Positions 1 through 8,295 of a stretch of DNA of 22,088 nt are shown here, in pieces; the first letter of the stretch is position 1, and every line of letters starts with the position of its first letter. The translations under genes were made by a program, and so were the position numbers. Below the pieces are notes generated by a model. It saw nothing but the letters and a program-made list of their open reading frames with translations. It was not told the origin of the DNA and did no database searches. The stretch spans positions 1 to 22,088 of the forward strand of contig CABUDJ010000030.1 in assembly GCA_902490325.1 (NCBI GenBank), read 5' to 3'. The stretch comes from an uncultured Collinsella sp. (GTDB lineage Bacteria > Actinomycetota > Coriobacteriia > Coriobacteriales > Coriobacteriaceae).

Positions 1-167
1 TCCCGCCTCGTCCGCCGACGTCATGCGGCGCCAAGCCGCACTTCAAAGGGTTTGTCCCTTTGGTGAAGCGTTGACGGGAGAGGGCCCGTTTCCGGTGTAG
101 GCCGGCGCTTCGCACTCCGCCATGTCAGAGGTGTCAAACCCCGCCCCTGATGTTGAAGGGAGCATTT
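1..167. other. Intergenic region upstream of ssnA
   Basis: I see no credible gene here. The stretch holds a short hairpin with a 7-bp stem (44-50 with 56-62) and another 5-bp stem at 75-90, neither followed by a T tract. A TTGACG at 72-77 could be a -35 element, but no convincing -10 lies 17 bases downstream. The ssnA promoter is probably in or just before this region, outside what can be shown. Confidence 0.4.
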
Positions 168-1523
168 ATGCTTCTGGTCGCTAACGGTTCCGTCTTTACC
201 CGCAATGCTCAGGCCCCGTTCATTCCAAACGGTGCGGTCGCCATTGACGGAGATACGATCGTCGAAGTAGGTCCCGAGTGCGAGCTCAAGGCCAAGTACC
301 CGGATGCCGAGTACGTCGATGCCCAGGGCAACCTCATCATGCCCGGACTCATCAACTGCCACACCCACATCTACTCGGGTCTGGCCCGCGGCCTTGCCAT
401 TAAGGGCTGCAACCCCACCAACTTCCTGGAGAATCTTGAGCAGCAGTGGTGGAAGATCGACGACAATCTGACGCTCGACGGCACCAAGGCAAGCGCCTAT
501 GCCACGATTCTGGACTCCATTCGCGATGGTGTCACCACGATCTTCGACCACCACGCGAGCTTCTGCGAGATCCCGGGAAGCCTCTTTACCATTAAGGATG
601 CAGCTCAGGAGCTGGGCATGCGTTCGTGCCTGTGCTACGAGGTCTCCGATCGCCGCGGCCAGGAAAAATGCAACCAGGCCATTGCCGAGAACGCCGAATT
701 TGCCCAGTGGGCCGCCAAGGAGCGTCGCGATAACGACAACCATATGATCGCCGCCATGTTTGGCGGACATGCCACCTTTACGCTTTCGGACGAGACCATG
801 GATAAGATGGCCGAGGCCAACAACGGCCTGACCGGCTTCCACATCCATGTGTGCGAGGGCATGAACGACGTGTGGGATTCCCGCCTCAACCGCGGCGGCA
901 TCAGCCCCGTCGAGCGCCTGCTGCAGCACAACCTGCTGGGTCCCGACACCATGCTGGGCCACTGCATCCACGTGACGCCTGCCGAGATGGATATCGTCAA
1001 GGAGTCCGGCACCTGGCTCGTCAACAACCCCGAATCCAATATGGGCAACGCCGTGGGCTGCGCCCCCGTGCTCGAGTTCTTCCGCCGCGGTATTCCCGTG
1101 TGCATGGGCACCGATGCCTACACCCACGATATGCTCGAGAGCCTTAAGGTCTTCCTGATCATTCAGCGCCACAACGCCGCCATGCCCAACGTGGGCTGGT
1201 GCGAGGCCATGACCATGCTGTTCGAGAACAACGCCAAGATGGCGAGCAAGTACTTCGATCGCAAGCTCGGCGTGCTCGAGGCCGGCGCTGCCGCCGACGT
1301 CATCGTCATGGACTACAAGCCCTTTACGCCGCTGAGCGAGGAGAACATCGACGGCCACATGCTCTTTGGCATGATGGGTAAAAACTGCCGCACCACCATC
1401 ATCAACGGCCGCGTCCTGTACAAGGATCGCGAGTTCGTTGGCATTGATGAGGACAAGATCAACGCGTGGACCATGGCTGAGTCCAAGAAGCTCTGGAGCA
1501 CGCTCAACGATCGCACCTACTAA
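168..1523 (+). CDS. ssnA: SsnA, putative aminohydrolase of the selenium/molybdenum hydroxylase cluster
   Basis: This is a 451-residue cytoplasmic member of the metal-dependent amidohydrolase superfamily (cytosine deaminase/chlorohydrolase branch) and the usual partner of ygfK and Se-dependent xanthine dehydrogenase. The metal site is visible: H65-x-H67 in INCHTHIYSG, a histidine pair in GFHIHVCEG, the GHCIHVTP strand, and the aspartate of MGTDAYTHDM. The family hydrolyses C-N bonds, often deaminating ring amines; a purine-type or ring-opened substrate is likely from context, but the exact one is unknown. Start: an in-frame ATG at 150 exists, but the ATG at 168 has GAAGGGA about 7 bases upstream and gives the expected N-terminus (MLLVANG), so I chose it. 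It leads a + strand series with ygfK 149 bases downstream. Confidence 0.93.
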   Translation: MLLVANGSVFTRNAQAPFIPNGAVAIDGDTIVEVGPECELKAKYPDAEYVDAQGNLIMPGLINCHTHIYSGLARGLAIKGCNPTNFLENLEQQWWKIDDNLTLDGTKASAYATILDSIRDGVTTIFDHHASFCEIPGSLFTIKDAAQELGMRSCLCYEVSDRRGQEKCNQAIAENAEFAQWAAKERRDNDNHMIAAMFGGHATFTLSDETMDKMAEANNGLTGFHIHVCEGMNDVWDSRLNRGGISPVERLLQHNLLGPDTMLGHCIHVTPAEMDIVKESGTWLVNNPESNMGNAVGCAPVLEFFRRGIPVCMGTDAYTHDMLESLKVFLIIQRHNAAMPNVGWCEAMTMLFENNAKMASKYFDRKLGVLEAGAAADVIVMDYKPFTPLSEENIDGHMLFGMMGKNCRTTIINGRVLYKDREFVGIDEDKINAWTMAESKKLWSTLNDRTY

Positions 1524-1538
1524 TTCACAAGTAGATTC

Positions 1539-1598
1539 ACGCGCGTCGGATGTTTCGCCGCATCCGGCGCGCGTATAGGCGACCTCCGCGGGGTCGCC
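1539..1598 (+). other. Two consecutive hairpins between ssnA and ygfK
   Basis: Arms 1539-1552 and 1561-1574 pair over 14 positions with one G-U wobble. A second stem, 1578-1584 with 1592-1598, is perfect over 7 bp. Neither is followed by a T tract, so a classical terminator is unlikely. They may protect the ssnA mRNA 3' end or tune ygfK expression. The rest of the 149-base gap is GC-rich, with weaker stems. Confidence 0.5.
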
Positions 1599-1672
1599 GG
1601 CGCTGTGCTAGCGCTACACCGTATTTGCGCCCGCCGCGCGGTCTCGCCGGGCGTTACAGAGAGGAGCTCACT

Positions 1673-4672
1673 ATGAGCGACATCATGAGGCCGATCCCGT
1701 TTTCGCAGCTGATGAACTGGATCATCGAGGAGCACAAGACCCAGGGCGCCGTCTTTGGCGTGCGCAAGATGGTCGCGACCAACCAGGAGGGCGCGCTTCC
1801 CATTTTTGACGAGCGCATCGAGACTCCGTTTGGCCCGGCCGCCGGTCCCAATACGCAGCTGGCCCAGAACATCGTGGCATCCTACGTGGCCGGCTCCCGC
1901 TTCTTTGAGCTCAAGACCGTTCAGGTTATGGATGGCGAGGAGCTCTCCAAGTGTGTGAACAAACCCTGCATTGTGGCGCAGGACGAGTGCTACAACTGCG
2001 AGTGGTCGACCGAGCTCGAGGTTCCGCAGGCCTTTGCCGAGTACGTGAAGGCATGGTTCGCCTGCCACCTGATTGCCCGCGAGTACGGTCTGGGCAGCCC
2101 GGACGGCTTTGTCTTCAACATGTCCGTGGGTTATGACCTGGAAGGCATCAAGAGCCCCAAGGTCGACGCCTACATCGAGGGCATGAAAGACGCCAGCGGC
2201 TCCGAGGTTTGGAACGAGTGCCGCGCATGGGCGCTCGCCAACCTGGACAAGTTTGAGCATGTCGACGCCGCGTTTGTCGAGTCCATCCCGGCGCGCGTCT
2301 CCAACTCCATTACCGAGTCCACGCTGCATGGCTGCCCGCCGGCGGAGATCGAGCGCATCGCGACCTATCTGATCACCGAGAAGGGCCTCAATACCTACAT
2401 CAAGTGCAACCCCACGCTGTTGGGCTATGAGTTTGCACGTCAGCGCCTCAACGAGCTGGGCTTTGACTACATCGTCTTCGACGATACGCACTTCCGCGAG
2501 GACCTGCAGTGGGCCGATGCCGTGCCCATGTTCGAGCGCCTGATTGCCCTGTGCGCCGAGCGCGGCCTGGAGTTTGGCGTCAAGCTGACCAACACCTTCC
2601 CCGTCGACGTGACGAGGAACGAGCTGCCTTCCACCGAGATGTACATGTCCGGCCGTTCGCTGTTCTCGCTGACCATCGAGGCCGCCCGTCGCATTACCGA
2701 GCAGTTCGATGGCAAGCTGCGCATCAGCTACTCCGGCGGCGCCACAGTCTACAACATTCGCGCCTTGTATGACGCCGGCATTTGGCCCGTTACCCTGGCG
2801 ACCGACGTGCTCAAGCCCGGTGGCTACGAGCGCTTTAGCCAGATGGCCGGCGAGTTTACCGACCTGGATGGCAAGCCGTTCGCGGGCGTCTCTCTCGAGG
2901 CCGTGACTGCGATCCAGGCCGACTCGCTCACCAACCCGCTCTACAAGAAGCCGCTGCGTCCGCTGCCCGACCGCAAGGTTGCCGGCAAGAGTCCGCTTTC
3001 CGACTGCTTTACCACGCCGTGCCGCACGAGCTGCCCCATCCAGCAGGACATTCCTGCCTACCTGGCGGCTGTTGACGAGGGCCGCTACGAGGACGCGCTC
3101 AACATTATCATCGAGCGCAACGCCCTGCCGTTCATTACCGGCACCATCTGCCCGCATCCCTGCGGCCGTGCCTGCGAGCGTGCATTTTACGAGCCCGAGG
3201 GCGCCCAGATTCGCGCCAGCAAGCTCAAGGCCGCCCGCGAGGCCATGACCGCCGTGCTGCCCAAGCTGCGCGCCCAGGCCATCGCCAACGACGGCGAGCG
3301 CAACGTTGCCGTTATCGGCGGCGGCCCGGCCGGCCTGGCGACGGCATTCTTCCTGACGCGCGCCGGCGTGCCCGTCACCATCTTCGAGGCCCGCGACTCG
3401 CTCGGCGGCGTGGTCCGTCACGTGATCCCCGAGTTCCGTATCGCCAGCGACGATATCTCCCACGATGCCGAGCTCTGCCTGGCCTTTGGCGCCAAGGTGC
3501 AGCTCAACGCCCGCGTGGAGTCCATCGACGAGCTCAAGGCCCAGGGCTTTACTGACGTGGTCGTGGCTACCGGTGCCTGGATGCCCGGCTCTGCAGGTTT
3601 GCGCGAGGGCGCCGAGCTCGACGTGCTTGAGTTCCTCGAGGCCGCCAAGAAGGGCGAGAAGCTCGAGCTGGGCGAGGACGTCGTGGTCATTGGCGCCGGC
3701 AACACCGCCATGGACGCGGCTCGCGTGGCCAAGCGCCTGGCTGGCGTGAAGAACGTGCGCCTGGTGTATCGTCGCACCAAGAAGCAGATGCCCGCCGACG
3801 AGGAAGAGCTCGATCTTGCTCTTGCCGACGGCGTTGAGTTCTGCGAGCTGCTGGCGCCCAAGGCACTCAACGGCGCCGTGCTGACCTGCGACGTCATGGA
3901 GCTCGGCGAGCCGGATGCAAGCGGCCGTCGCAGCCCTGTTGCCACGGGCGAGACCGTCGAGCTGCCTGCCACCACGGTGATCTGCGCCGTGGGCGAGGGC
4001 ATCGATGCCAGCCTGTACGACGCCGCGGGCGTCGAGCACGACCGTCGCGGCCGTCTTGCCGCCACCTCCACCGGTGTTGAGGGCGTCTGGGCTGCGGGCG
4101 ACTGCCGTCGCGGTCCTGCCACCGTGGTTGAGGCTATTGCCGACGCCGCCGAGGTCGCCCGCGCCATCGCCGGCGTGGACTTTAACAAGTACGCCGACTG
4201 CAACGAGCAGGCTGGCCGCGAGGACACCTGCTACGAGCGCAAGGGGTCGCTGTGCCGCGACAAGCGCAACTGCACCAAGACCCGCTGCCTGGGCTGCGGC
4301 TCGGTGTGCGAGGTCTGCTGCGACGTGTGCCCCAACCGCGCCAACGTTGCCATTAAGGTGCCGGGCCTGGCCAAGCATCAGGTCGTTCATGTCGATGGCA
4401 TGTGCAACGAGTGCGGCAACTGCGCCGTGTTCTGCCCCTACCAGGAGGGTCGTCCTTACAAGGACAAGCTCACCCTGTTCTGGAGCGAGGAGGACATGGA
4501 GAACTCCGAGAACGAGGGCTTCCTGGCCGTGGACGAGGATCACTTTATGGTCCGCGTCGCCGGCACGGTCCGCACCGTCTCGGTCGATGCCGTCAACACC
4601 GGTCTTCCCGAGGCCGTCCGCCTGACCATCAGGGCTGTGCGCGACAACTATTCGTACCTTCTTAAGAAATAG
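1673..4672 (+). CDS. ygfK: YgfK, FAD/NAD(P)-binding Fe-S oxidoreductase
   Basis: This 999-residue flavoprotein is often annotated as a putative selenate reductase subunit. It begins MSDIMRPIPF and shows the YgfK order: an N-terminal dihydroorotate/dihydropyrimidine-dehydrogenase-like barrel (GPAAGPNTQLAQN, NMSVGY, STLHGCPP, YSGG), a cysteine-rich GltD/DPYD-type linker from about residue 442 (CFTTPCRTSCPIQQDIP), an FAD site (GGGPAG at 549-554), an NAD(P) site (GAGNTA at 674-679) and two C-terminal ferredoxin motifs starting near C872 and C911. Related enzymes pass electrons between NAD(P)H and a second redox centre. With no XdhB-type FAD subunit in the window, it probably supplies the flavin function for the downstream xanthine dehydrogenase (inference). 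Start: the in-frame reading extends to 1550, but the ATG at 1673 has GAGAGGAG just upstream and matches the family N-terminus. The ferredoxin gene follows after 11 bases. Confidence 0.93.
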   Translation: MSDIMRPIPFSQLMNWIIEEHKTQGAVFGVRKMVATNQEGALPIFDERIETPFGPAAGPNTQLAQNIVASYVAGSRFFELKTVQVMDGEELSKCVNKPCIVAQDECYNCEWSTELEVPQAFAEYVKAWFACHLIAREYGLGSPDGFVFNMSVGYDLEGIKSPKVDAYIEGMKDASGSEVWNECRAWALANLDKFEHVDAAFVESIPARVSNSITESTLHGCPPAEIERIATYLITEKGLNTYIKCNPTLLGYEFARQRLNELGFDYIVFDDTHFREDLQWADAVPMFERLIALCAERGLEFGVKLTNTFPVDVTRNELPSTEMYMSGRSLFSLTIEAARRITEQFDGKLRISYSGGATVYNIRALYDAGIWPVTLATDVLKPGGYERFSQMAGEFTDLDGKPFAGVSLEAVTAIQADSLTNPLYKKPLRPLPDRKVAGKSPLSDCFTTPCRTSCPIQQDIPAYLAAVDEGRYEDALNIIIERNALPFITGTICPHPCGRACERAFYEPEGAQIRASKLKAAREAMTAVLPKLRAQAIANDGERNVAVIGGGPAGLATAFFLTRAGVPVTIFEARDSLGGVVRHVIPEFRIASDDISHDAELCLAFGAKVQLNARVESIDELKAQGFTDVVVATGAWMPGSAGLREGAELDVLEFLEAAKKGEKLELGEDVVVIGAGNTAMDAARVAKRLAGVKNVRLVYRRTKKQMPADEEELDLALADGVEFCELLAPKALNGAVLTCDVMELGEPDASGRRSPVATGETVELPATTVICAVGEGIDASLYDAAGVEHDRRGRLAATSTGVEGVWAAGDCRRGPATVVEAIADAAEVARAIAGVDFNKYADCNEQAGREDTCYERKGSLCRDKRNCTKTRCLGCGSVCEVCCDVCPNRANVAIKVPGLAKHQVVHVDGMCNECGNCAVFCPYQEGRPYKDKLTLFWSEEDMENSENEGFLAVDEDHFMVRVAGTVRTVSVDAVNTGLPEAVRLTIRAVRDNYSYLLKK

Positions 4673-4683
4673 GCGAGTCTCTT

Positions 4684-5163
4684 ATGGCCAAATCCATTCA
4701 ACATAACGTGGCCTACGTTGCCTGCGGAAGCGGCTGTGCTTCCGCAGGCGGCGACGCCCGCTGCAGCGAAGGCTGCATTGGCTGTGGTGCCTGTGTCGCG
4801 GCCTGCCCCCACGGTGCCATTGCGCTGGTCGATGGCATCGCCCGCGTGGATCGCTCCAAGTGCACGGGCTGTGGCCTGTGCGGCATGGCGTGCCCGCAGC
4901 GCGTGATTGCCTTCGTTCCCGGCTACCAGAACATTCTGGTGCGCTGCAACAACACCGATAAGGGCGCCATCGCTCGCAAGATCTGCGACACGAGCTGCAT
5001 CGGTTGCGGCATGTGCGCTAAAAAGTGCCCTGCCGGCGCTATCCGCATCGAGGACAACTGCGCCCATATCGACGGCGTGGACTGCCTGTCGTGCGGCATG
5101 TGCGCCGTCGTCTGCCCGCATGGCGCCATCCACGACCGCACCGGCATCGCCGCCGGCGTGTAG
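4684..5163 (+). CDS. Soluble RnfB-like ferredoxin with four [4Fe-4S] motifs
   Basis: This 159-residue protein carries four CxxCxxCxxxCP motifs: C31/34/37/41, C60/63/66/70, C105/108/111/115 and C134/137/140/144, enough for four [4Fe-4S] clusters. The segment VRCNNTDKGAIARKIC before the third motif, and the N-terminal VAYVACGSGC with extra cysteines C14, C18 and C27, resemble the C-terminal half of RnfB, the ferredoxin subunit of the Rnf complex. Here there is no N-terminal membrane anchor or signal, so it should be cytosolic. It lies 11 bases after ygfK and 12 before the xanthine dehydrogenase, so co-transcription is very likely. The inferred role is electron transfer between those two proteins, or to a low-potential ferredoxin pool. 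The ribosome binding site (GGCGAG) is weak; coupling to ygfK may help. Confidence 0.88.
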   Translation: MAKSIQHNVAYVACGSGCASAGGDARCSEGCIGCGACVAACPHGAIALVDGIARVDRSKCTGCGLCGMACPQRVIAFVPGYQNILVRCNNTDKGAIARKICDTSCIGCGMCAKKCPAGAIRIEDNCAHIDGVDCLSCGMCAVVCPHGAIHDRTGIAAGV

Positions 5164-5175
5164 AAGGGAATCACC

Positions 5176-7953
5176 ATGGCACAGGAATTCACTTTTACCG
5201 TTAACGGCGTCGAGCGCACGACGACGGAGAATAAACCGCTGCTGCGCTACCTGCGCGACGACCTGCATATCCATTCCGCCAAGGATGGCTGCTCCGAAGG
5301 CGCTTGCGGCACCTGCACCATCCATGTGGACGGTGCGGCCGTCAAGGCGTGCGTACTGACCACCGCTCTTGCCGCCGGTCGCAACATCGTGACCGTCGAG
5401 GGCCTGCCCGAGGACGTGCGCGAGGCCTTTGTGTACGCCTTTGGTGCCGTGGGCGCCGTGCAGTGCGGTTTTTGCATCCCCGGCATGGTCATGGCGGGCG
5501 CGGCGCTCATCGCTGAGGACCCCGAGCCCACCGAGGAGCAGATCAAGTACGCCATTCGCGGTAACGTCTGCCGCTGCACCGGCTACAAGAAGATCATCGA
5601 GGGCATTTCGCTGGCAGCTGCGGTGCTCCGCGGCGAAAAGCAGATCGACGAGGACCTGGAGCGCGGCGACGACTACGGTGTGGGCAAGCGCGCCTTCCGC
5701 ATCGACGTGCGCAAGAAGGTGCTCGGCGAGGGCAAGTATCCCGACGACATCGACGAGCTCGATCAGCCGGGCCTGACCTATGCTAGCGCCGTGCGCTCCA
5801 AGTATCCGCGCGCCCGCGTGCTCTCCATTGATACCTCCAAGGCCGAGGCCCTGCCCGGTGTGGTGGGCATCCTGCGCGCCGAGGACGTGCCGGTCAACCA
5901 GGTCGGCCACCTTATCCAGGACTGGGATGTCATGATCGCCCAGGGCGATATCACCCGCTGCGTGGGTGACGCCATCGTGCTGGTGGTTGCCGAGGACGAG
6001 GCGACGCTCGAGAAGGCTAAGAAGCTCGTAAAGATTGATTACGAGCCGCTGGAGCCCGTGCGCAACATTGTCGAGGCTAGGGCTGCCGACGCCCCGCGCC
6101 TGCATGACAGTTTCTTTGCCTTTGGCAACACGGTGGAACTCAAGGACAACGTGTGCCAGAGCCGTCACGTGACGCGCGGCGACGCCGCCAAGGCACTAGC
6201 GGAGAGCGCGTTCACCGTGACGCAGCGCTTTACCACGCCCTTTACCGAGCATGCCTTCTTGGAGCCCGAGTGCGCCGTCGCCTTCCCGTACAAGAACGGC
6301 GTCAAGGTGCAGTCGACCGACCAGGGTGCCTACGATACGCGCAAAGAGTGCGCCCACATGTTTGGCTGGGACAACGAGCCCGAGCGTGTGGTTGTCGAGA
6401 CCATGCTTGTGGGCGGCGGTTTTGGCGGCAAGGAGGACGTTTCGATCCAGCACCTGGCCGCGCTTGCTGCCTATAAGCTCCAGCGTCCTGTGAAGTGCAA
6501 GCTCACACGTGCCGAGTCGCTCGCGTTCCATCCCAAGCGCCACGCCATGGACGGCACCTTTACGCTGGGCTGCGACGCCGAGGGCAACTTTACCGGTCTG
6601 GACTGCGAGATCAACTTTGACACCGGCGCCTACGCGTCGCTGTGCGGCCCGGTGCTCGAGCGCGCCTGCACGCATGCCGTCGGCCCCTACAAGTACCAGA
6701 ACACCGACATTCGCGGTTTTGGCTACTACACCAACAACCCGCCCGCCGGCGCGTACCGCGGCTTTGGCGTTTGCCAGTCCGAGTTTGCGCTCGAGAGCCT
6801 GATCGACCTGCTGGCAGAGAAGGTCGGCCTGGATCCGTGGGAGATTCGTTACCGTAATGCCATCGAGCCGGGTGAGGTTTTGCCCAACGGCCAGATCGCC
6901 GATTGCTCCACGGCGCTGAAGGAGACGCTGCTCGAGGTCAAGGATGCCTACTATGCGCATCCCGGACACGCCGGTATCGCCTGCGCCATGAAGAACGCCG
7001 GCGTGGGCGTGGGCCTGCCCGATGCCGGCCGCTGCAAGATCCGCATCGAGAACGGCGTGGCCGTGGTCTATGCCGCCACGTCCGACATCGGCCAGGGCTG
7101 CAACACCGTCTTTTTGCAGGACGTTGCCGAGGCATGCGGCCTGCCGCTGAGCTGCATCGCCAACGGCGAGTGCTCCACCGAGAACGCTCCCGACTCCGGC
7201 ACCACGTCTGGTTCGCGTCAGACGGTCGTGACCGGCGAGGCCGTGCGCGGCGCCGCCTTCCTGCTGCGCGATGCCATGCTTGACATCGAGGCCGGCAAGC
7301 CCGCGCCCGATGCTCCCGTGAGTGCGCATGGCGACGGCGTCAAGATCGAGTACGACGACGGTCACGCCTATCAGCTGCGTACACAGGAACTCGTCGCCGG
7401 CCAGGGTATGCATCCTCAGGATTCCGCGGCCGCCATCAAGGCACTCGAGGGATGCGAGTTTGGCTACGTGTACCTGGAGCCGACCGACAAACTGGGTGCG
7501 GATGTTCCCAACCCCAAGAGCCACATCTGCTACGGCTTTGCCACGCATGTGGTCATTTTGGATGATGACGGCCGCGTGAGCGAGGTCTATGCCGCGCACG
7601 ATTCCGGCAAGGTGGTCAACCCCATCTCCATCCAGGGTCAGATCGAAGGCGGCGTGCTCATGGGTATGGGCTATGCGCTTACTGAGGACTGGCCGCTCAA
7701 GGACTGCGTGCCCCAGGCAAGGTACGGTACGCTCGGGTTGTTCCGTGCACCCGAGATCCCGGATATCCATGCCATCTACGTGGAGAAGGACGAGCTGCTG
7801 CCCGTGGCATACGGCGGCAAGGGCATCGGCGAGATCGCAACGATTCCCACGGCGCCCGCCGTACAGAACGCCTATCGCGCATTTGACGGCAAGCTGCGTC
7901 CCGATCTGCCCATGGTGGATACGCCCTACAGCCGCGTTCGCAACCGCGGGTAG
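5176..7953 (+). CDS. xdh: Selenium-dependent xanthine dehydrogenase, fused [2Fe-2S] and molybdopterin subunit
   Basis: This 925-residue molybdenum hydroxylase has its iron-sulfur and Mo domains in one chain. The first [2Fe-2S] site uses C39, C44, C47 and C59; the second uses C97, C100, C132 and C134 (QCGFC and CRCTGY). The Mo-cofactor part follows from about residue 170, with GGGFGGKED, the AGAYRGFG loop and the catalytic-glutamate segment GGKGIGEIATIP near the C-terminus. The C-terminal third (PNPKSH, GQIEGG, LTEDWPLKD) fits the Se-dependent xanthine dehydrogenase family better than E. coli XdhD. The family hydroxylates purines such as xanthine/urate or hypoxanthine. Selenium is a labile ligand, not selenocysteine, and no in-frame TGA is used. 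No FAD domain or separate FAD subunit is seen. AGAAGGGA precedes the ATG at 5176. It is the last gene before a terminator. Confidence 0.93.
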   Translation: MAQEFTFTVNGVERTTTENKPLLRYLRDDLHIHSAKDGCSEGACGTCTIHVDGAAVKACVLTTALAAGRNIVTVEGLPEDVREAFVYAFGAVGAVQCGFCIPGMVMAGAALIAEDPEPTEEQIKYAIRGNVCRCTGYKKIIEGISLAAAVLRGEKQIDEDLERGDDYGVGKRAFRIDVRKKVLGEGKYPDDIDELDQPGLTYASAVRSKYPRARVLSIDTSKAEALPGVVGILRAEDVPVNQVGHLIQDWDVMIAQGDITRCVGDAIVLVVAEDEATLEKAKKLVKIDYEPLEPVRNIVEARAADAPRLHDSFFAFGNTVELKDNVCQSRHVTRGDAAKALAESAFTVTQRFTTPFTEHAFLEPECAVAFPYKNGVKVQSTDQGAYDTRKECAHMFGWDNEPERVVVETMLVGGGFGGKEDVSIQHLAALAAYKLQRPVKCKLTRAESLAFHPKRHAMDGTFTLGCDAEGNFTGLDCEINFDTGAYASLCGPVLERACTHAVGPYKYQNTDIRGFGYYTNNPPAGAYRGFGVCQSEFALESLIDLLAEKVGLDPWEIRYRNAIEPGEVLPNGQIADCSTALKETLLEVKDAYYAHPGHAGIACAMKNAGVGVGLPDAGRCKIRIENGVAVVYAATSDIGQGCNTVFLQDVAEACGLPLSCIANGECSTENAPDSGTTSGSRQTVVTGEAVRGAAFLLRDAMLDIEAGKPAPDAPVSAHGDGVKIEYDDGHAYQLRTQELVAGQGMHPQDSAAAIKALEGCEFGYVYLEPTDKLGADVPNPKSHICYGFATHVVILDDDGRVSEVYAAHDSGKVVNPISIQGQIEGGVLMGMGYALTEDWPLKDCVPQARYGTLGLFRAPEIPDIHAIYVEKDELLPVAYGGKGIGEIATIPTAPAVQNAYRAFDGKLRPDLPMVDTPYSRVRNRG

Positions 7954-8022
7954 GGTGGGGCGCGGACGACCATTGCTGATGGGCTGTTCGCGCTCAACAT
8001 CAACTGTATATGCTGCGCCTTT

Positions 8023-8057
8023 GGCCCCGGCCCCATCGCGAGCCGGAGCCTTTTGTT
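8023..8057 (+). terminator. Intrinsic terminator after xdh
   Basis: Stem 8023-8031 pairs with 8042-8050 over 9 positions with one mismatch, with a 10-base loop, and is followed at once by TTTTGTTT. It lies 70 bases past the xdh stop, in the right orientation to end the ssnA-ygfK-ferredoxin-xdh transcript. Confidence 0.65.
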
Positions 8058-8062
8058 TGGAG

Positions 8063-8172
8063 CGGAAACTGTGACCCGGAATTGCCACTCGGAATGGGAC
8101 GTGCTTTCCGGATGGCATGCTTGGCGGAAACTACGGCCCAGTTTTTGGCTCCAGAACGGGATACAGTTTCCG
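8063..8172. repeat. Degenerate nested hairpin repeats on the left of the ATPase gene
   Basis: The outer arms 8063-8078 and 8157-8172 are complementary over 16 positions with two mismatches. The inner arms 8095-8110 (TGGGACGTGCTTTCCG) and 8125-8140 are complementary with three mismatches. The arm sequence matches the hairpins at 9717-9815 on the other side of the ATPase gene. Together with the palindrome at 8230 this accounts for most of the 342-base gap between xdh and the ATPase gene. No open reading frame here looks real. Confidence 0.7.
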
Positions 8173-8229
8173 GAACGGTCCACGTGCGGGGGTGTACCGC
8201 CCCTTTTCGTGCTCCGCTTGTCGAATTAA

Positions 8230-8277
8230 GTTATAGCTAGCTATATTATAGGAAGGTATAATATAGCTAGCTATAAC
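8230..8277. promoter_or_regulatory. Perfect 48-bp inverted repeat, probable promoter/operator of the ATPase gene
   Basis: Arms 8230-8250 and 8257-8277 are perfect reverse complements (21 nt each) around a 6-base GGAAGG spacer. Each arm contains the 14-nt palindrome TATAGCTAGCTATA (8232-8245 and 8262-8275), with centres 30 bp apart. A perfect TATAAT occurs at 8257-8262, with its mirror on the - strand at 8245-8250. The ATPase start is 34 bases past the TATAAT. This is a plausible autoregulated promoter with twin operators; no good -35 is visible. Confidence 0.7.
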
Positions 8278-8295
8278 GTAAAGGAAGGATGGTCT

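Noticed and set aside
72..100. Sigma-70 promoter for ssnA with TTGACG as -35
   Set aside because: The matching -10 position reads GGTGTA, too poor to call.
150..167. Longer N-termini for ssnA (150), ygfK (1550), ygeW (16007) and mocA (17489)
   Set aside because: Each downstream ATG has a good ribosome site and gives the known family N-terminus. The extensions are low-complexity translations of intergenic DNA.
1520..4543. Very long - strand open frame opposite ygfK, and similar antisense frames opposite ssnA, xdh, dpaL, ygeY and ygeW
   Set aside because: The + strand genes have clear family motifs and ribosome sites. The antisense frames are low-complexity Gly/Ala/Val/His-rich products of GC-biased codons with no recognisable domain.
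5176..7953. Selenocysteine in the selenium-dependent hydroxylase
   Set aside because: The frame has no internal TGA. The family carries selenium as a labile Mo-site ligand rather than selenocysteine.
1673..7953. Selenate reductase, as YgfK and related Mo proteins are sometimes named
   Set aside because: The gene set (hyuA, ygeW, ygeY, dpaL, ssnA) points to purine-type catabolism. The Mo protein matches the xanthine dehydrogenase family, and the selenium link is to its cofactor.
7954..8295. Small open frames between xdh and the ATPase gene
   Set aside because: They overlap the terminator and hairpin repeats, lack ribosome sites, and read as low-complexity peptides.
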